Source: Bacteroidales bacterium
Lineage (GTDB): Bacteria; Bacteroidota; Bacteroidia; Bacteroidales; Marinilabiliaceae
Length of the DNA stretch: 64,000 nucleotides
NCBI GenBank assembly: GCA_003249255.1
Contig: QKJP01000004.1
Location: 37,993-101,992, forward strand
Reading direction: 5' to 3'
The notes under the pieces are model-generated. The model did not search any database. It was not told the DNA's origin and saw only the letters and a list, made by a program, of their open reading frames with translations. Position numbers and translations under genes: made by a program. The stretch's first letter is position 1. Each line of letters starts with the position of its first letter. Shown here piece after piece: positions 54,965 to 62,833 of this stretch.

Positions 54965-56908
54965 ATGAAGCAATATTTTATACCATTTACACTATTATTC
55001 GCCTCGCTGTTTGCAAGTTGCACCAAGCCATCATCCGCAGATATTCAGGTTCAGTTAGATACCAAACATGAAATAGGAGGCATTTCAGAATTTGACCGTT
55101 CCAAATTCATGGTCTTTCATTCCTCATTATTTGAAGGCGATTGGTACGGAGAGCACGATAAGTTAGATTACCTCTTAAATGACCTCGATGTCTATTTTGG
55201 TCGCGATAACGGTATTATGGGAGGGGTTTTACACCATTCAAATGAAGATCCGAATAATCCGGGGCATATTGATCCGGCCTATCTTGACACTGTTGCTCAT
55301 TATTTCAAAACAATGGGTTGGAGAAAGCAAATGGAGCCGCTTCATAAGTACGATGATAGAGTGCATTTGGTCATTGGTGGACAAGAGCGACCATTTTGGC
55401 CAGATCGTTACGAAGAGTTTAAAGAACGCACAGGTTGGTGTTTTGCCAATCCTGAAGCAGGAGGCGAATACATGGGGCAGTTCTTAACCAAAATTTTCCG
55501 AAATCCGGGAGATTCTATCCAAGAAGGGCCAGCGCGCCCTAAATACATAGAGGTCATTAATGAACCTTTATATGGATTAGTTACGGTGGGAGAATATGAA
55601 CCATTAGAAATATTTAAATTTCATAACGAAGTAGCCAAAGGCATTCGCAAGTATAATAAAGAGGTTAAGATAGGTGGTTATACCACTGCTTTTCCTTGGT
55701 TTGATGAACGAAACTTCCAACGCTGGGAAGAACGAATGAAACTGTTTATCGATACTTGTGGCCATCAAATGGATTTCTTTTCCATTCATTTGTACGATTT
55801 TAATATGCACGAAATGGGTGATGGCATTGATTCTACCTTCCATGGGCCACGTAACTTTAAAGGTAGCCGCATGGAAGCAACCATGGACATGATGGAAGCT
55901 TATAGTTACCTTCAATTAGGCCAAGTAAAGCCCATGATGATTACCGAATATGGCGGGCGCGATCATTATTTAGAAGGTTTAGATTGGTCGCCTTATCGCG
56001 ATTGGCACTTCATGAAATCATTTAGTCCGATGATGATGCAATTTATGCAACGGCCGGATGTAATCATAAAAACTATGCCTTACGTTATGGCCAAAACACT
56101 TTGGGCAACAGATCCTAAAACAGGTCAGCCCGGAGACTGGCGCTTGTTACGTCAAAAAAAGGAAGCTCCGGGTGAAGAAGGTGACGAGTGGGTGTTTACC
56201 GAGCAGATAAAATGGTTTGAACAATGGGCAAAAGTAAAGGGTATGCGTGTTGAAACCCGTTCAAAAAATGCCGATGTTTTAGCAGATACTTATGTTAATG
56301 GCGATAAAGTATATGTCATACTAAGTAACCTAAGCTTTAATCCGGAAACTGTTAGCTTAGATATTTTAGGTAGTAAGAGTAATGCTGTAAAAAGTATATC
56401 CGTTCAACAGCTCCATTTGGTAGATTCTATCCCTGTGTTAGATACACTCGCCATTGATCCAAGCAAACAGTTGAGTTATACGGTTGATACCGAAGCAACG
56501 GCCATTTTAGAATTCACTTTTGAGAATGAAGTTGAAATAACTAAAAGCATAGAAGAAAAGAAATACTATGCAGAGAGTTATTATCAAGCCATAAAAGAGA
56601 AGACACCAATTCACTTTGAAGTAAAAAATGTGGATGCTTCAAATGTAAACAAGGCTGTTGTAAGATTAGCTTTTGGGCGAACTCATGATTTATCTAAAAA
56701 GCCTGTTGTAACCATTAATGGTACAGAGCTGCAAGTCCCAACTAACTTTAGTGGCGATGAGCAAGAGGTAAGAGAACAATTCTTTGGTTTATTAGAAATT
56801 CCTGTTCCTGCCAGTGCTGTTAAAGAGGTAAATACAGTAAGTGTTACCTTCCCTGATGAAGGCGGGTTTGTGAGTAGTGTGGCAATGAGGGTTTATAGTA
56901 ATAAGTAG
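54965..56908 (+). CDS. GH86 beta-agarase-like lipoprotein
   Basis: The 647-residue protein has a lipoprotein signal (cysteine in LFASCTKPS). The TIM barrel (about 30-430) holds two catalytic glutamates in good context: E200 in EVINEPLYG (acid/base) and E328 in MMITEYGGRDH (nucleophile). C-terminal beta domains follow (about 440-647). GH86 comprises beta-agarases and beta-porphyranases. Lipid anchoring suggests action at the cell surface on larger oligosaccharides. With GH16, GH117 and GH2 genes nearby, agarose is the likely substrate. Confidence 0.9.
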   Translation: MKQYFIPFTLLFASLFASCTKPSSADIQVQLDTKHEIGGISEFDRSKFMVFHSSLFEGDWYGEHDKLDYLLNDLDVYFGRDNGIMGGVLHHSNEDPNNPGHIDPAYLDTVAHYFKTMGWRKQMEPLHKYDDRVHLVIGGQERPFWPDRYEEFKERTGWCFANPEAGGEYMGQFLTKIFRNPGDSIQEGPARPKYIEVINEPLYGLVTVGEYEPLEIFKFHNEVAKGIRKYNKEVKIGGYTTAFPWFDERNFQRWEERMKLFIDTCGHQMDFFSIHLYDFNMHEMGDGIDSTFHGPRNFKGSRMEATMDMMEAYSYLQLGQVKPMMITEYGGRDHYLEGLDWSPYRDWHFMKSFSPMMMQFMQRPDVIIKTMPYVMAKTLWATDPKTGQPGDWRLLRQKKEAPGEEGDEWVFTEQIKWFEQWAKVKGMRVETRSKNADVLADTYVNGDKVYVILSNLSFNPETVSLDILGSKSNAVKSISVQQLHLVDSIPVLDTLAIDPSKQLSYTVDTEATAILEFTFENEVEITKSIEEKKYYAESYYQAIKEKTPIHFEVKNVDASNVNKAVVRLAFGRTHDLSKKPVVTINGTELQVPTNFSGDEQEVREQFFGLLEIPVPASAVKEVNTVSVTFPDEGGFVSSVAMRVYSNK

Positions 56909-56935
56909 TATCTTTACAGATCATCATAATATCAA

Positions 56936-56977
56936 GAAATCCCTGCATAGAGTCATTAAGCCTTTGCTGGGATTTTT
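56936..56977. terminator. Convergent hairpin terminator
   Basis: AAATCCCTGC and GCTGGGATTTTTG form an imperfect stem with a longer loop and T-rich flank. It lies between the converging GH86 and beta-barrel genes. Confidence 0.6.
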
Positions 56978-56995
56978 GTTTTTTAATGATCCGAA

Positions 56996-57904
56996 TTAAT
57001 CCACCTTTATGCTATACAATAGCCTAATGTATGCAAAAGGGCTACCCTCCATCTTTTCATTTAGGCGCGTTCTGTTATTTCCAACATAAGCTAAGGGAAG
57101 ACTTAAATCAACTTTATCTCCTTTGGCATAAAGACCTGCATCGCGGGTTAACGAGTAGCCGCCACGAGCTTCAAGAAATACATTGTTGAATAAGTGTACT
57201 TTTGTAAAAAACGAAAGGTCAACGGTTTTACGTTCGATGTAATAATCCTGCTCATTTTCTTTAATTGCAAACGATTTTGTTAAGCCAATAAAATGAACGC
57301 CAATATTCAATTTTTCAGAAGGCTCATAATACACTTTTCCATAAATTGGCAATAAACCATTTGCTTTGAATTTAGAAGAAATCTTCCAGTCTAAAAAATA
57401 GAGCGGAACCAGATACGTGCCAAATAATTCGTTGTTATACAAGAGGCCGGTTCTCCAGGTATGGTTTTTATTTTTTACTTTTTCGTACATCACAATACCT
57501 CCCAACTGAATCGATTCAGAAAAGCCGGCCTTACCATCTGTCATGTATCTTGGGATAAGAAGCATTTGTAAGGATGTCTTTGCATTAAACCGTTTAATGT
57601 AACCGGTTCGCATCATAAAGCCATGAATGTTAAAACGGTTTATGCGGTTTATTTCAGATGTCAAAAAAGTATTGTTAAATGAATCGTATTGGTAATCCAA
57701 ACTTGTAAACCAAACCGATGAGTCTTTTAATACAATGGGGATGCTAAGGTTGGTGAAAAAAGAGATGTCCTTATTTTCATCCTCTTTAGCAGTTGTATTA
57801 TCCGGGAAGTTAGCATTGCCTCCAAGGTAAAATAATTCAAAACGTTTTTGAGCTGATGATGTTAAACATATAAGAAGGATAAGACCGGAAAGAATTGTTT
57901 TCAT
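56996..57904 (-). CDS. Outer-membrane beta-barrel protein (DUF6268-like)
   Basis: The start at 57904 opens with the signal peptide MKTILSGLILLICLTSSAQ; an upstream ATG at 57928 is less likely. The mature protein of about 280 residues is a run of amphipathic strands ending in YIRLLYSIKVD. It resembles a small family of Bacteroidota outer-membrane barrels of unknown function. No functional residue is recognisable. Confidence 0.7.
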   Translation of the reverse strand: MKTILSGLILLICLTSSAQKRFELFYLGGNANFPDNTTAKEDENKDISFFTNLSIPIVLKDSSVWFTSLDYQYDSFNNTFLTSEINRINRFNIHGFMMRTGYIKRFNAKTSLQMLLIPRYMTDGKAGFSESIQLGGIVMYEKVKNKNHTWRTGLLYNNELFGTYLVPLYFLDWKISSKFKANGLLPIYGKVYYEPSEKLNIGVHFIGLTKSFAIKENEQDYYIERKTVDLSFFTKVHLFNNVFLEARGGYSLTRDAGLYAKGDKVDLSLPLAYVGNNRTRLNEKMEGSPFAYIRLLYSIKVD

Positions 57905-58048
57905 AACATGTAGAAATTGGTTTGGCAAAAATGATTAAAAAAAATGAGTTGTTATAGTTTTTTTAACATTCGGCATCGATAACTTGTTAATGAATTGGAT
58001 TATTAAAAATGATTTTGGGAACTTATCTAAGAATTAATTTAAAACAAG

Positions 58049-58828
58049 ATGAGAACACTGTATTTATTTCTTCTTTGGAGCTCTGTCTGTTCGGTATTTG
58101 CACTGGATAATTATCCTGAATTAATTACCGATCGTCCTGATCAAACAGAGTCATCAGTAGTGGTGCCCCATAAATCTTTGCAAATTGAAACCGGATTTGT
58201 TCAAGAAAATAAAGAAACAAGTATAGTCAATGAAAAAGCCTTTGGTTATAATTCAACTCTGCTTCGCTATGGATTGTTAGCGAATTTTGAACTTCGCTTG
58301 GGGCTTGAATATTTAGCTTATGAAATAGAAAGTAAGCACACTACGTTTTCGGAGAGAGCATCTGGTATTAGTCCTTTATATACCGGATTTAAAGTTGAAG
58401 TTGCCGAAGAAGATGGATGGAGACCAGACGTCGCTTTTTTAGGAGGAATGGTTTTACCTTTTACAGCAGCTAAAGAATTTAAAACCGAATATTCAGCAGG
58501 AGATATGAGGTTTTCTTTTTCGCATACCTTATCACAACGTTTTTCAGTGGGTTATAATGTTGGTGTTGAGTGGGATGGGGAGACTGCTGTGCCCGGTTAT
58601 TTTTATTCAGCAGTGCTGGGGGTGCAAATTACTGATCAGCTTGGAGGTTTTGTAGAAAGCTTTGGCCTTATGCCAGAAAAAGGTGATGAAGAGCATTTGC
58701 TGGATGCCGGACTAACCTATCTTTTATCACCCAACTTTCAATTAGATATATCCGGAGGATTGGGATTAAGTGATAATGCTATTGATAACTTCATTAGTTT
58801 TGGATTTACGTACCGTTTGCTTAATTAA
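58049..58828 (+). CDS. Outer-membrane channel of the phenol-degradation MetA-like family
   Basis: The 259-residue product has a signal peptide (1-18) and the family's typical start, ELITDRPDQTESSVVVPHKS followed by LQIETGF. It continues as beta strands ending in FGFTYRLLN. Such barrels are annotated as transporters, but their substrates are mostly unknown. It stands alone between a divergent barrel gene and a repeat-containing gap. Confidence 0.78.
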   Translation: MRTLYLFLLWSSVCSVFALDNYPELITDRPDQTESSVVVPHKSLQIETGFVQENKETSIVNEKAFGYNSTLLRYGLLANFELRLGLEYLAYEIESKHTTFSERASGISPLYTGFKVEVAEEDGWRPDVAFLGGMVLPFTAAKEFKTEYSAGDMRFSFSHTLSQRFSVGYNVGVEWDGETAVPGYFYSAVLGVQITDQLGGFVESFGLMPEKGDEEHLLDAGLTYLLSPNFQLDISGGLGLSDNAIDNFISFGFTYRLLN

Positions 58829-59021
58829 GGTTTTCTGCTTGATTATTGACAGTGTATGAGCAAACCAATTTTAACCACCTTTCATTAACAAAGTAGTTGG
58901 CTTTATGTAATTGGATTTGTTTGTAATACACATTAAATTAGTGGTTTGGTAGTTGAGTTGAGGGGCTGTAACTTGACATAAACATGACTCTACTACTTCT
59001 TATTTAAAATAACTATGAAAC

Positions 59022-59103
59022 AAACATGCAAAAACTTTAGACACCGGAATCCCGATAGCTATCAGGAGATCAAATTTTTTTTTGCGTCTTGGCATCTTTG
59101 CAT
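59022..59103 (+). repeat. Dispersed intergenic repeat, copy 2
   Basis: It shares with the 5008-5096 copy the blocks ATGCAAAAACTTTA, CCCGATAGCTATCAGG (palindrome with one change, 59051-59066) and GCGTCTTGGCATCTTTGC. It ends about 15 bases before the cyclophilin-like gene. Confidence 0.7.
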
Positions 59104-59118
59104 TAAAATGATGAACAC

Positions 59119-59493
59119 ATGAAAATTACCATTGAGATACAGAATCAATATTTTGAAGCTGTTTTAAATGATTCAGAAACAGCTAAGTCCATTTATAATG
59201 TTTTGCCTATTCGCTCAATTATCAATGTATGGGGTGATGAAATCTATTTTGACATTCCTGTAAGTGCAGCATTAGAAGCAGATGCTAAAACGGTGATGCA
59301 AGTCGGCGAATTGGCTTATTATCCTCCCATGAAAGCTTTTTGTATTTTTTATGGACCAACTCCTTTAAGTTCCGGTGAAGCTCCTGTTGCTGCCGGGCCT
59401 GTAAATAGTTTTGGAAAGCTTGTAAATTTTAACCCAGATGAGTTAAGACAACTAAAAGATGGCGTAGAAGTGAAAATTTCCACGCTGGGATGA
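59119..59493 (+). CDS. Cyclophilin-like fold protein
   Basis: The 124-residue cytosolic protein matches the small cyclophilin-like (DUF369) family: TAKSIYNVLPIRSIINVWGD, GELAYYPPMKAFCIFYGPTP and PVNSFGKLV. The family is related to cyclophilins but lacks the proline isomerase active site, and its role is unknown. The stop overlaps the thpR start by four bases (ATGA), so they are coupled. Confidence 0.85.
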   Translation: MKITIEIQNQYFEAVLNDSETAKSIYNVLPIRSIINVWGDEIYFDIPVSAALEADAKTVMQVGELAYYPPMKAFCIFYGPTPLSSGEAPVAAGPVNSFGKLVNFNPDELRQLKDGVEVKISTLG

Positions 59494-60059
59494 GGTTATT
59501 TATTGGTATAAAAATTCCAGATATTCCGGAACTTTCACGCTTAAAGAAAGAAGTGAATTCGGTAGACAAGATATCTGATATCAGTTGGGTTCCGCCGCAA
59601 AATAGGCACATCACACTTCTGTATTTAGGTTATACCGACGAAAGCGATCAGTACTTGGTTCAAAATTGTTTACGAGATATTTCCAGCAAGAAAAGTTCCT
59701 TTGAATTAAGATTGAAAGGAATCAATCAATTTCAGAAACGACGGCAGAAAACGGTTTTGTGGCTGGCAGTAGAGTTTTGTCAAACATTGATGGATTTACA
59801 GGAGGCAATTGCAAAAGATTTAAAAGAATGTTTGCAAGCGCATAAATTTGATGAAATGCCTTTTATACCTCATGTCACCGTGGCACGTTTTTCACAGCGG
59901 AATAAAATTCAGGAATCATTTTTTCAGAACTATTCCGAAACAGCCTGGTTGCAATTATCCGTTAATGAATTTATACTTTACGAAAGTAAATCCTCTGATC
60001 ATGGACTTGAATACCTTCCTCTTGAAAAGTATCCATTCACTATTGAAAAAAGCCTTTAA
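59490..60059 (+). CDS. thpR: RNA 2',3'-cyclic phosphodiesterase
   Basis: This cytosolic 2H phosphoesterase of 189 residues has both HxT motifs, HITLLYLG (about residues 36-43) and HVTVARFS (about 128-135), and the start MRLFIGIKIP typical of ThpR/LigT. It opens 2',3'-cyclic phosphate ends on RNA. It is coupled by a four-base overlap to the cyclophilin-like gene. Confidence 0.92.
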   Translation: MRLFIGIKIPDIPELSRLKKEVNSVDKISDISWVPPQNRHITLLYLGYTDESDQYLVQNCLRDISSKKSSFELRLKGINQFQKRRQKTVLWLAVEFCQTLMDLQEAIAKDLKECLQAHKFDEMPFIPHVTVARFSQRNKIQESFFQNYSETAWLQLSVNEFILYESKSSDHGLEYLPLEKYPFTIEKSL

Positions 60060-60170
60060 TGTACTCATTAGCTAATGTGTCTATGAGTAAATTAATTTAA
60101 TGCTTGTACGCAACCTCTTTACATTTCTTTCATCTATGGTATTGTAAATGTAAAAAAAAGGTTATTTGTT

Positions 60171-60737
60171 ATGAATTTAAAATTCACTTTCTGTTTACTG
60201 TCGTTAATGCTTTTTGTGGCATGTGATGAATACGAAGAGTTAAAGAGGAAAGAAAGTGCTTATGTAACCGGGTTAGATGTGAAATTTGTTTTTCAGGATG
60301 AGGATGGAAAAAATTTGATAGAATTTGAAGACAAGGCTAGTTTTCCGATCACGTTTGAGACAAATGATACTTTTGCTGTAAAAGAGTATGAAAAGTGGGG
60401 GGATGATGGATATGTGTATAATGAATTTATAGATAAGATTACCTTCGATGAAGCCATCAATGGTTTTTATTTTGAAACAATGGTTCGAGGTTTTGATAAC
60501 CAGGTTAATTCTGAATTTTATCTCAAAATAGGCGACTCAAATATAGATACTATATTAGCCAAAAGTTCCTTTTCTACAGACTGCATAGGCCGAAACTATT
60601 GCTCAACAGTTCAAGAAGTTTATTACAATGGTGTTGTAATCTTTTCTAATGGTGAACTTTCAGAGGCATTCAAGCCTGAATATGTTTATGTTAGGGTAGA
60701 AGATGATGAAACAGCTAACATTTCCCTGATAAATTAA
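60171..60737 (+). CDS. Lipoprotein of unknown function
   Basis: The 188-residue product has a clear lipoprotein signal with the cysteine in LFVACDEYE. The mature part is acidic with predicted beta strands and paired cysteines in STDCIGRNYCST. I do not recognise the family. It is followed by a hairpin terminator. Confidence 0.75.
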   Translation: MNLKFTFCLLSLMLFVACDEYEELKRKESAYVTGLDVKFVFQDEDGKNLIEFEDKASFPITFETNDTFAVKEYEKWGDDGYVYNEFIDKITFDEAINGFYFETMVRGFDNQVNSEFYLKIGDSNIDTILAKSSFSTDCIGRNYCSTVQEVYYNGVVIFSNGELSEAFKPEYVYVRVEDDETANISLIN

Positions 60738-60768
60738 TTTTAACTTTTTCTTCAACTAAATATCAATG

Positions 60769-60806
60769 ATCCCGATTTTAAATTTTTTTAAGTCGGGATT
60801 GTTTTT
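60769..60806 (+). terminator. Hairpin terminator
   Basis: ATCCCGATTT pairs with AAGTCGGGAT (one unpaired base) around an AT-rich loop, followed by TGTTTTTATTT. It overlaps the stop end of the opposite Zn-ribbon gene. Confidence 0.65.
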
Positions 60807-61186
60807 ATTTCATAGTTTGATGAGTTCATGTATGCCTGCCATTGAATTATGATATATCTTAGTTTTCCTTGATTAATGACTTCCATAAAACCATACTCGT
60901 AACAAAACAGGTATTTATTTCCATTTTGAGCCGTCCAATGATGCGTAGTGTACGTGGGATTAAAACCTTTGTTAATAATAATTTCTTTGCGGATAAATGC
61001 TTTACCTGCTTTATTGTAATATTTTAAGAGTTTTCTGTTCGTTTTTAATTGTTTATCGATGGAATTGTAATATACCTCGCTTTGTTTCATTTCTTTGTAA
61101 TGATAGCTGGATTTACATCCCTGAGAGCAAAACTTTTTATCGCTTCTGCCATCAAATAATTCCTGACATTCAAGGCACTTTCTCAT
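60788..61186 (-). CDS. Small zinc-ribbon protein
   Basis: The 132-residue protein begins with MRKCLECQELFDGRSDKKFC, continuing to a second cysteine in SQGCK. It thus has a CxxC and a CxxxC pair that can bind one zinc, followed by a helical, aromatic-rich region. Similar proteins are common in Bacteroidota and have no assigned function. It is divergent from the integrase gene across a nine-base dyad, so a regulatory link is possible. Confidence 0.72.
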   Translation of the reverse strand: MRKCLECQELFDGRSDKKFCSQGCKSSYHYKEMKQSEVYYNSIDKQLKTNRKLLKYYNKAGKAFIRKEIIINKGFNPTYTTHHWTAQNGNKYLFCYEYGFMEVINQGKLRYIIIQWQAYMNSSNYEIKTIPT

Positions 61187-61203
61187 GATAATAGTTTGTT
61201 AGA

Positions 61204-61227
61204 CGATTATTAAACGTATAATAATCG
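61204..61227. promoter_or_regulatory. Nine-base dyad between the Zn-ribbon and integrase genes
   Basis: CGATTATTA (61204-61212) and TAATAATCG (61219-61227) form a perfect inverted repeat with a six-base spacer. Its position in the divergent region suits an operator controlling the integrase. Confidence 0.5.
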
Positions 61228-61300
61228 GTTTTTGCTGGACTTTAGATTGTTTCCAATGTACATTCATACCATAGCTTATGTCAATTTTAAAAACAGAGAG

Positions 61301-62680
61301 ATGAATGTGCCCTTAATTTTTTTAGATCCATTTTTTCACAATAAGACTCCTTTGTTACGTATCAGCTTTGAATATTTATCAAAGCAACTCAAGGAAAGGT
61401 TTAATCATTCGCAAGTTGTGCATTTTAGTTTTCAATACAACTGTTACTATATCCGTAACAGCGAGAATGAAATTGAGAAACTGAAGAAGCTTTTAAGTGG
61501 CTTTCAATTGATTCATAATGAGTTTAAAAGTCCTCAAGTGATTAATACTTTTGATGACTTGTGCGCCTCAGTACTTATCATCACAGTTCTGAAATTTGAG
61601 AATAAAGCAGTTGTGAAATTACCTGTTCCATTTAATGAGACATGGACGGATTATTTAAAAAGTTTAGGAGCTTTTTACGATGTTAGACGTCGTTTGTGGT
61701 TGATAAGGTCTTATGATTTAAATGCAAAGAAGCTTGAAGATTATTTTTCAAAGAGTGGAGTAAAAATCATATATAAGTTGGCAGATCGTAGTGCAGGAAT
61801 AGGTTCTATCGAGAGTAAGGACTATAAGCCCAATGAGATTATGATTGATGAAGAACTTCAGGATTTTATCAAAGCAATGACTTTGCAAGGTGCACAAAAA
61901 CGTACCATTGAAAATTATGTGAGCCAGATCAAGCATTTGAAAAAGTTTTACAAGGGGCGGAGTATAGTCGATATTACTGATAAAGAAATACGAGATTATT
62001 TATACCATTTGAGGAATCAATTAAACTATTCATATTCTTCACAAAACCTGGTTGTATGTGCTGTAAAGCGATATTTTGAAAGTGTGACAGAGCGCGTATT
62101 TAATTCTAAATTAATTCCCTTATCGCCCCATAAGAAAGTTTTACCAAAAACCATAGAAAAAGAGGAAGTTGCAAAGGTACTGAATGTGGCGATGAATTTG
62201 AAACACAAAACTATTTTATATCTCTTGTACTCAACAGGAGTACGGTTGCAGGAATTGCTCAATTTAAAAGTTGAAGATGTCAGTTTTGAAAATAAAGTAA
62301 TTATAGTAAAAAATGGTAAAGGAGGTAAAGATCGGATAGTTGTTTTATCAGATAAAGTAAAGAGCTTATTGAGTGATTATTATAAGAAATTTCAACCCAT
62401 CAAATACCTTTTAGAAGGTGTAAACGGTGCGCAATATAGTGCAACTAGTGTACGTAAGATTGTAAATCGTGCGAAGGAAAAGGCTGGGATAGAAAAGCCA
62501 CTTACTCCACATGTATTTCGTCATTCCTTTGCCACTCATTTACATGATTCGGGTATAGATATACGCAATATACAAGTTTTATTAGGCCATCAAAGTACCA
62601 AAACAACAGAAATATATACCCATGTTTCTAAGCATGATATAAGGAAATTAAAAAGTCCATTGGATGATTTGGATTTATAA
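61301..62680 (+). CDS. Tyrosine recombinase of an integron-like element
   Basis: The start at 61301 (MNVPLIFLDPFFHNKT) is preferred; the open frame extends to a TTG at 61232. The 459-residue protein has an extra N-terminal region (about 1-180), a SAM-like core-binding domain (about 185-275) and a catalytic domain with R315 in GVRLQELL, H404 and R407 in TPHVFRHSFATHL, H430 in LLGHQS and Y439 in EIYTH. The C-terminus LKSPLDDLDL resembles the SPLD ending of integron integrases. The extra loop of classical IntI before the HxxR box is not seen. The downstream cassette structure indicates an integron role. Confidence 0.85.
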   Translation: MNVPLIFLDPFFHNKTPLLRISFEYLSKQLKERFNHSQVVHFSFQYNCYYIRNSENEIEKLKKLLSGFQLIHNEFKSPQVINTFDDLCASVLIITVLKFENKAVVKLPVPFNETWTDYLKSLGAFYDVRRRLWLIRSYDLNAKKLEDYFSKSGVKIIYKLADRSAGIGSIESKDYKPNEIMIDEELQDFIKAMTLQGAQKRTIENYVSQIKHLKKFYKGRSIVDITDKEIRDYLYHLRNQLNYSYSSQNLVVCAVKRYFESVTERVFNSKLIPLSPHKKVLPKTIEKEEVAKVLNVAMNLKHKTILYLLYSTGVRLQELLNLKVEDVSFENKVIIVKNGKGGKDRIVVLSDKVKSLLSDYYKKFQPIKYLLEGVNGAQYSATSVRKIVNRAKEKAGIEKPLTPHVFRHSFATHLHDSGIDIRNIQVLLGHQSTKTTEIYTHVSKHDIRKLKSPLDDLDL

Positions 62681-62708
62681 AGGATGCTACATAAACGAAC
62701 ATAATAGT

Positions 62709-62743
62709 TTTGGTGTGAAATCAATAATCAATTACTATCTTTG
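62709..62743 (+). promoter_or_regulatory. Candidate cassette promoter (Pc-like)
   Basis: TTTG at 62709-62712 and TATCTTTG at 62736-62743 fit the Bacteroidota -33 (TTTG) and -7 (TAnnTTTG) elements, though the 23-base gap is a little long. It reads toward the cassette gene from just downstream of the integrase. Confidence 0.4.
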
Positions 62744-62755
62744 TCCAAATTACAT

Positions 62756-62833
62756 TTATAAACCATAACGCACACAAATGTGTACGTTATGGTTTTTATA
62801 AGCACAAAGTGCTTATAAAGTGTAGTTGTGTGC
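62756..62833 (+). other. Candidate attI region with two hairpins and a core site
   Basis: The first inverted repeat is AACCATAACG/CGTTATGGTT (62761-62794) with an inner ACAC/TGTG pairing. The second is TTTATAAGCAC/GTGCTTATAAA (62795-62819), a perfect 11-base stem with an AAA loop. A core site GTTGTGTGC follows at 62825-62833. The G/TT position (62825/62826) is the predicted recombination point. Confidence 0.6.

Noticed and set aside
61232..61300. TTG start for the integrase adding 23 residues
   Set aside because: The extra residues show no conserved character, and the ATG at 61301 gives a typical start; the longer form cannot be fully excluded.
62761..62799. Rho-independent terminator for the integrase gene
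   Set aside because: The stem followed by TTTTT could terminate transcription, but it shares the CGTTATGG core with the attC end and lies next to the cassette junction, so attI is the primary call; both roles are possible.
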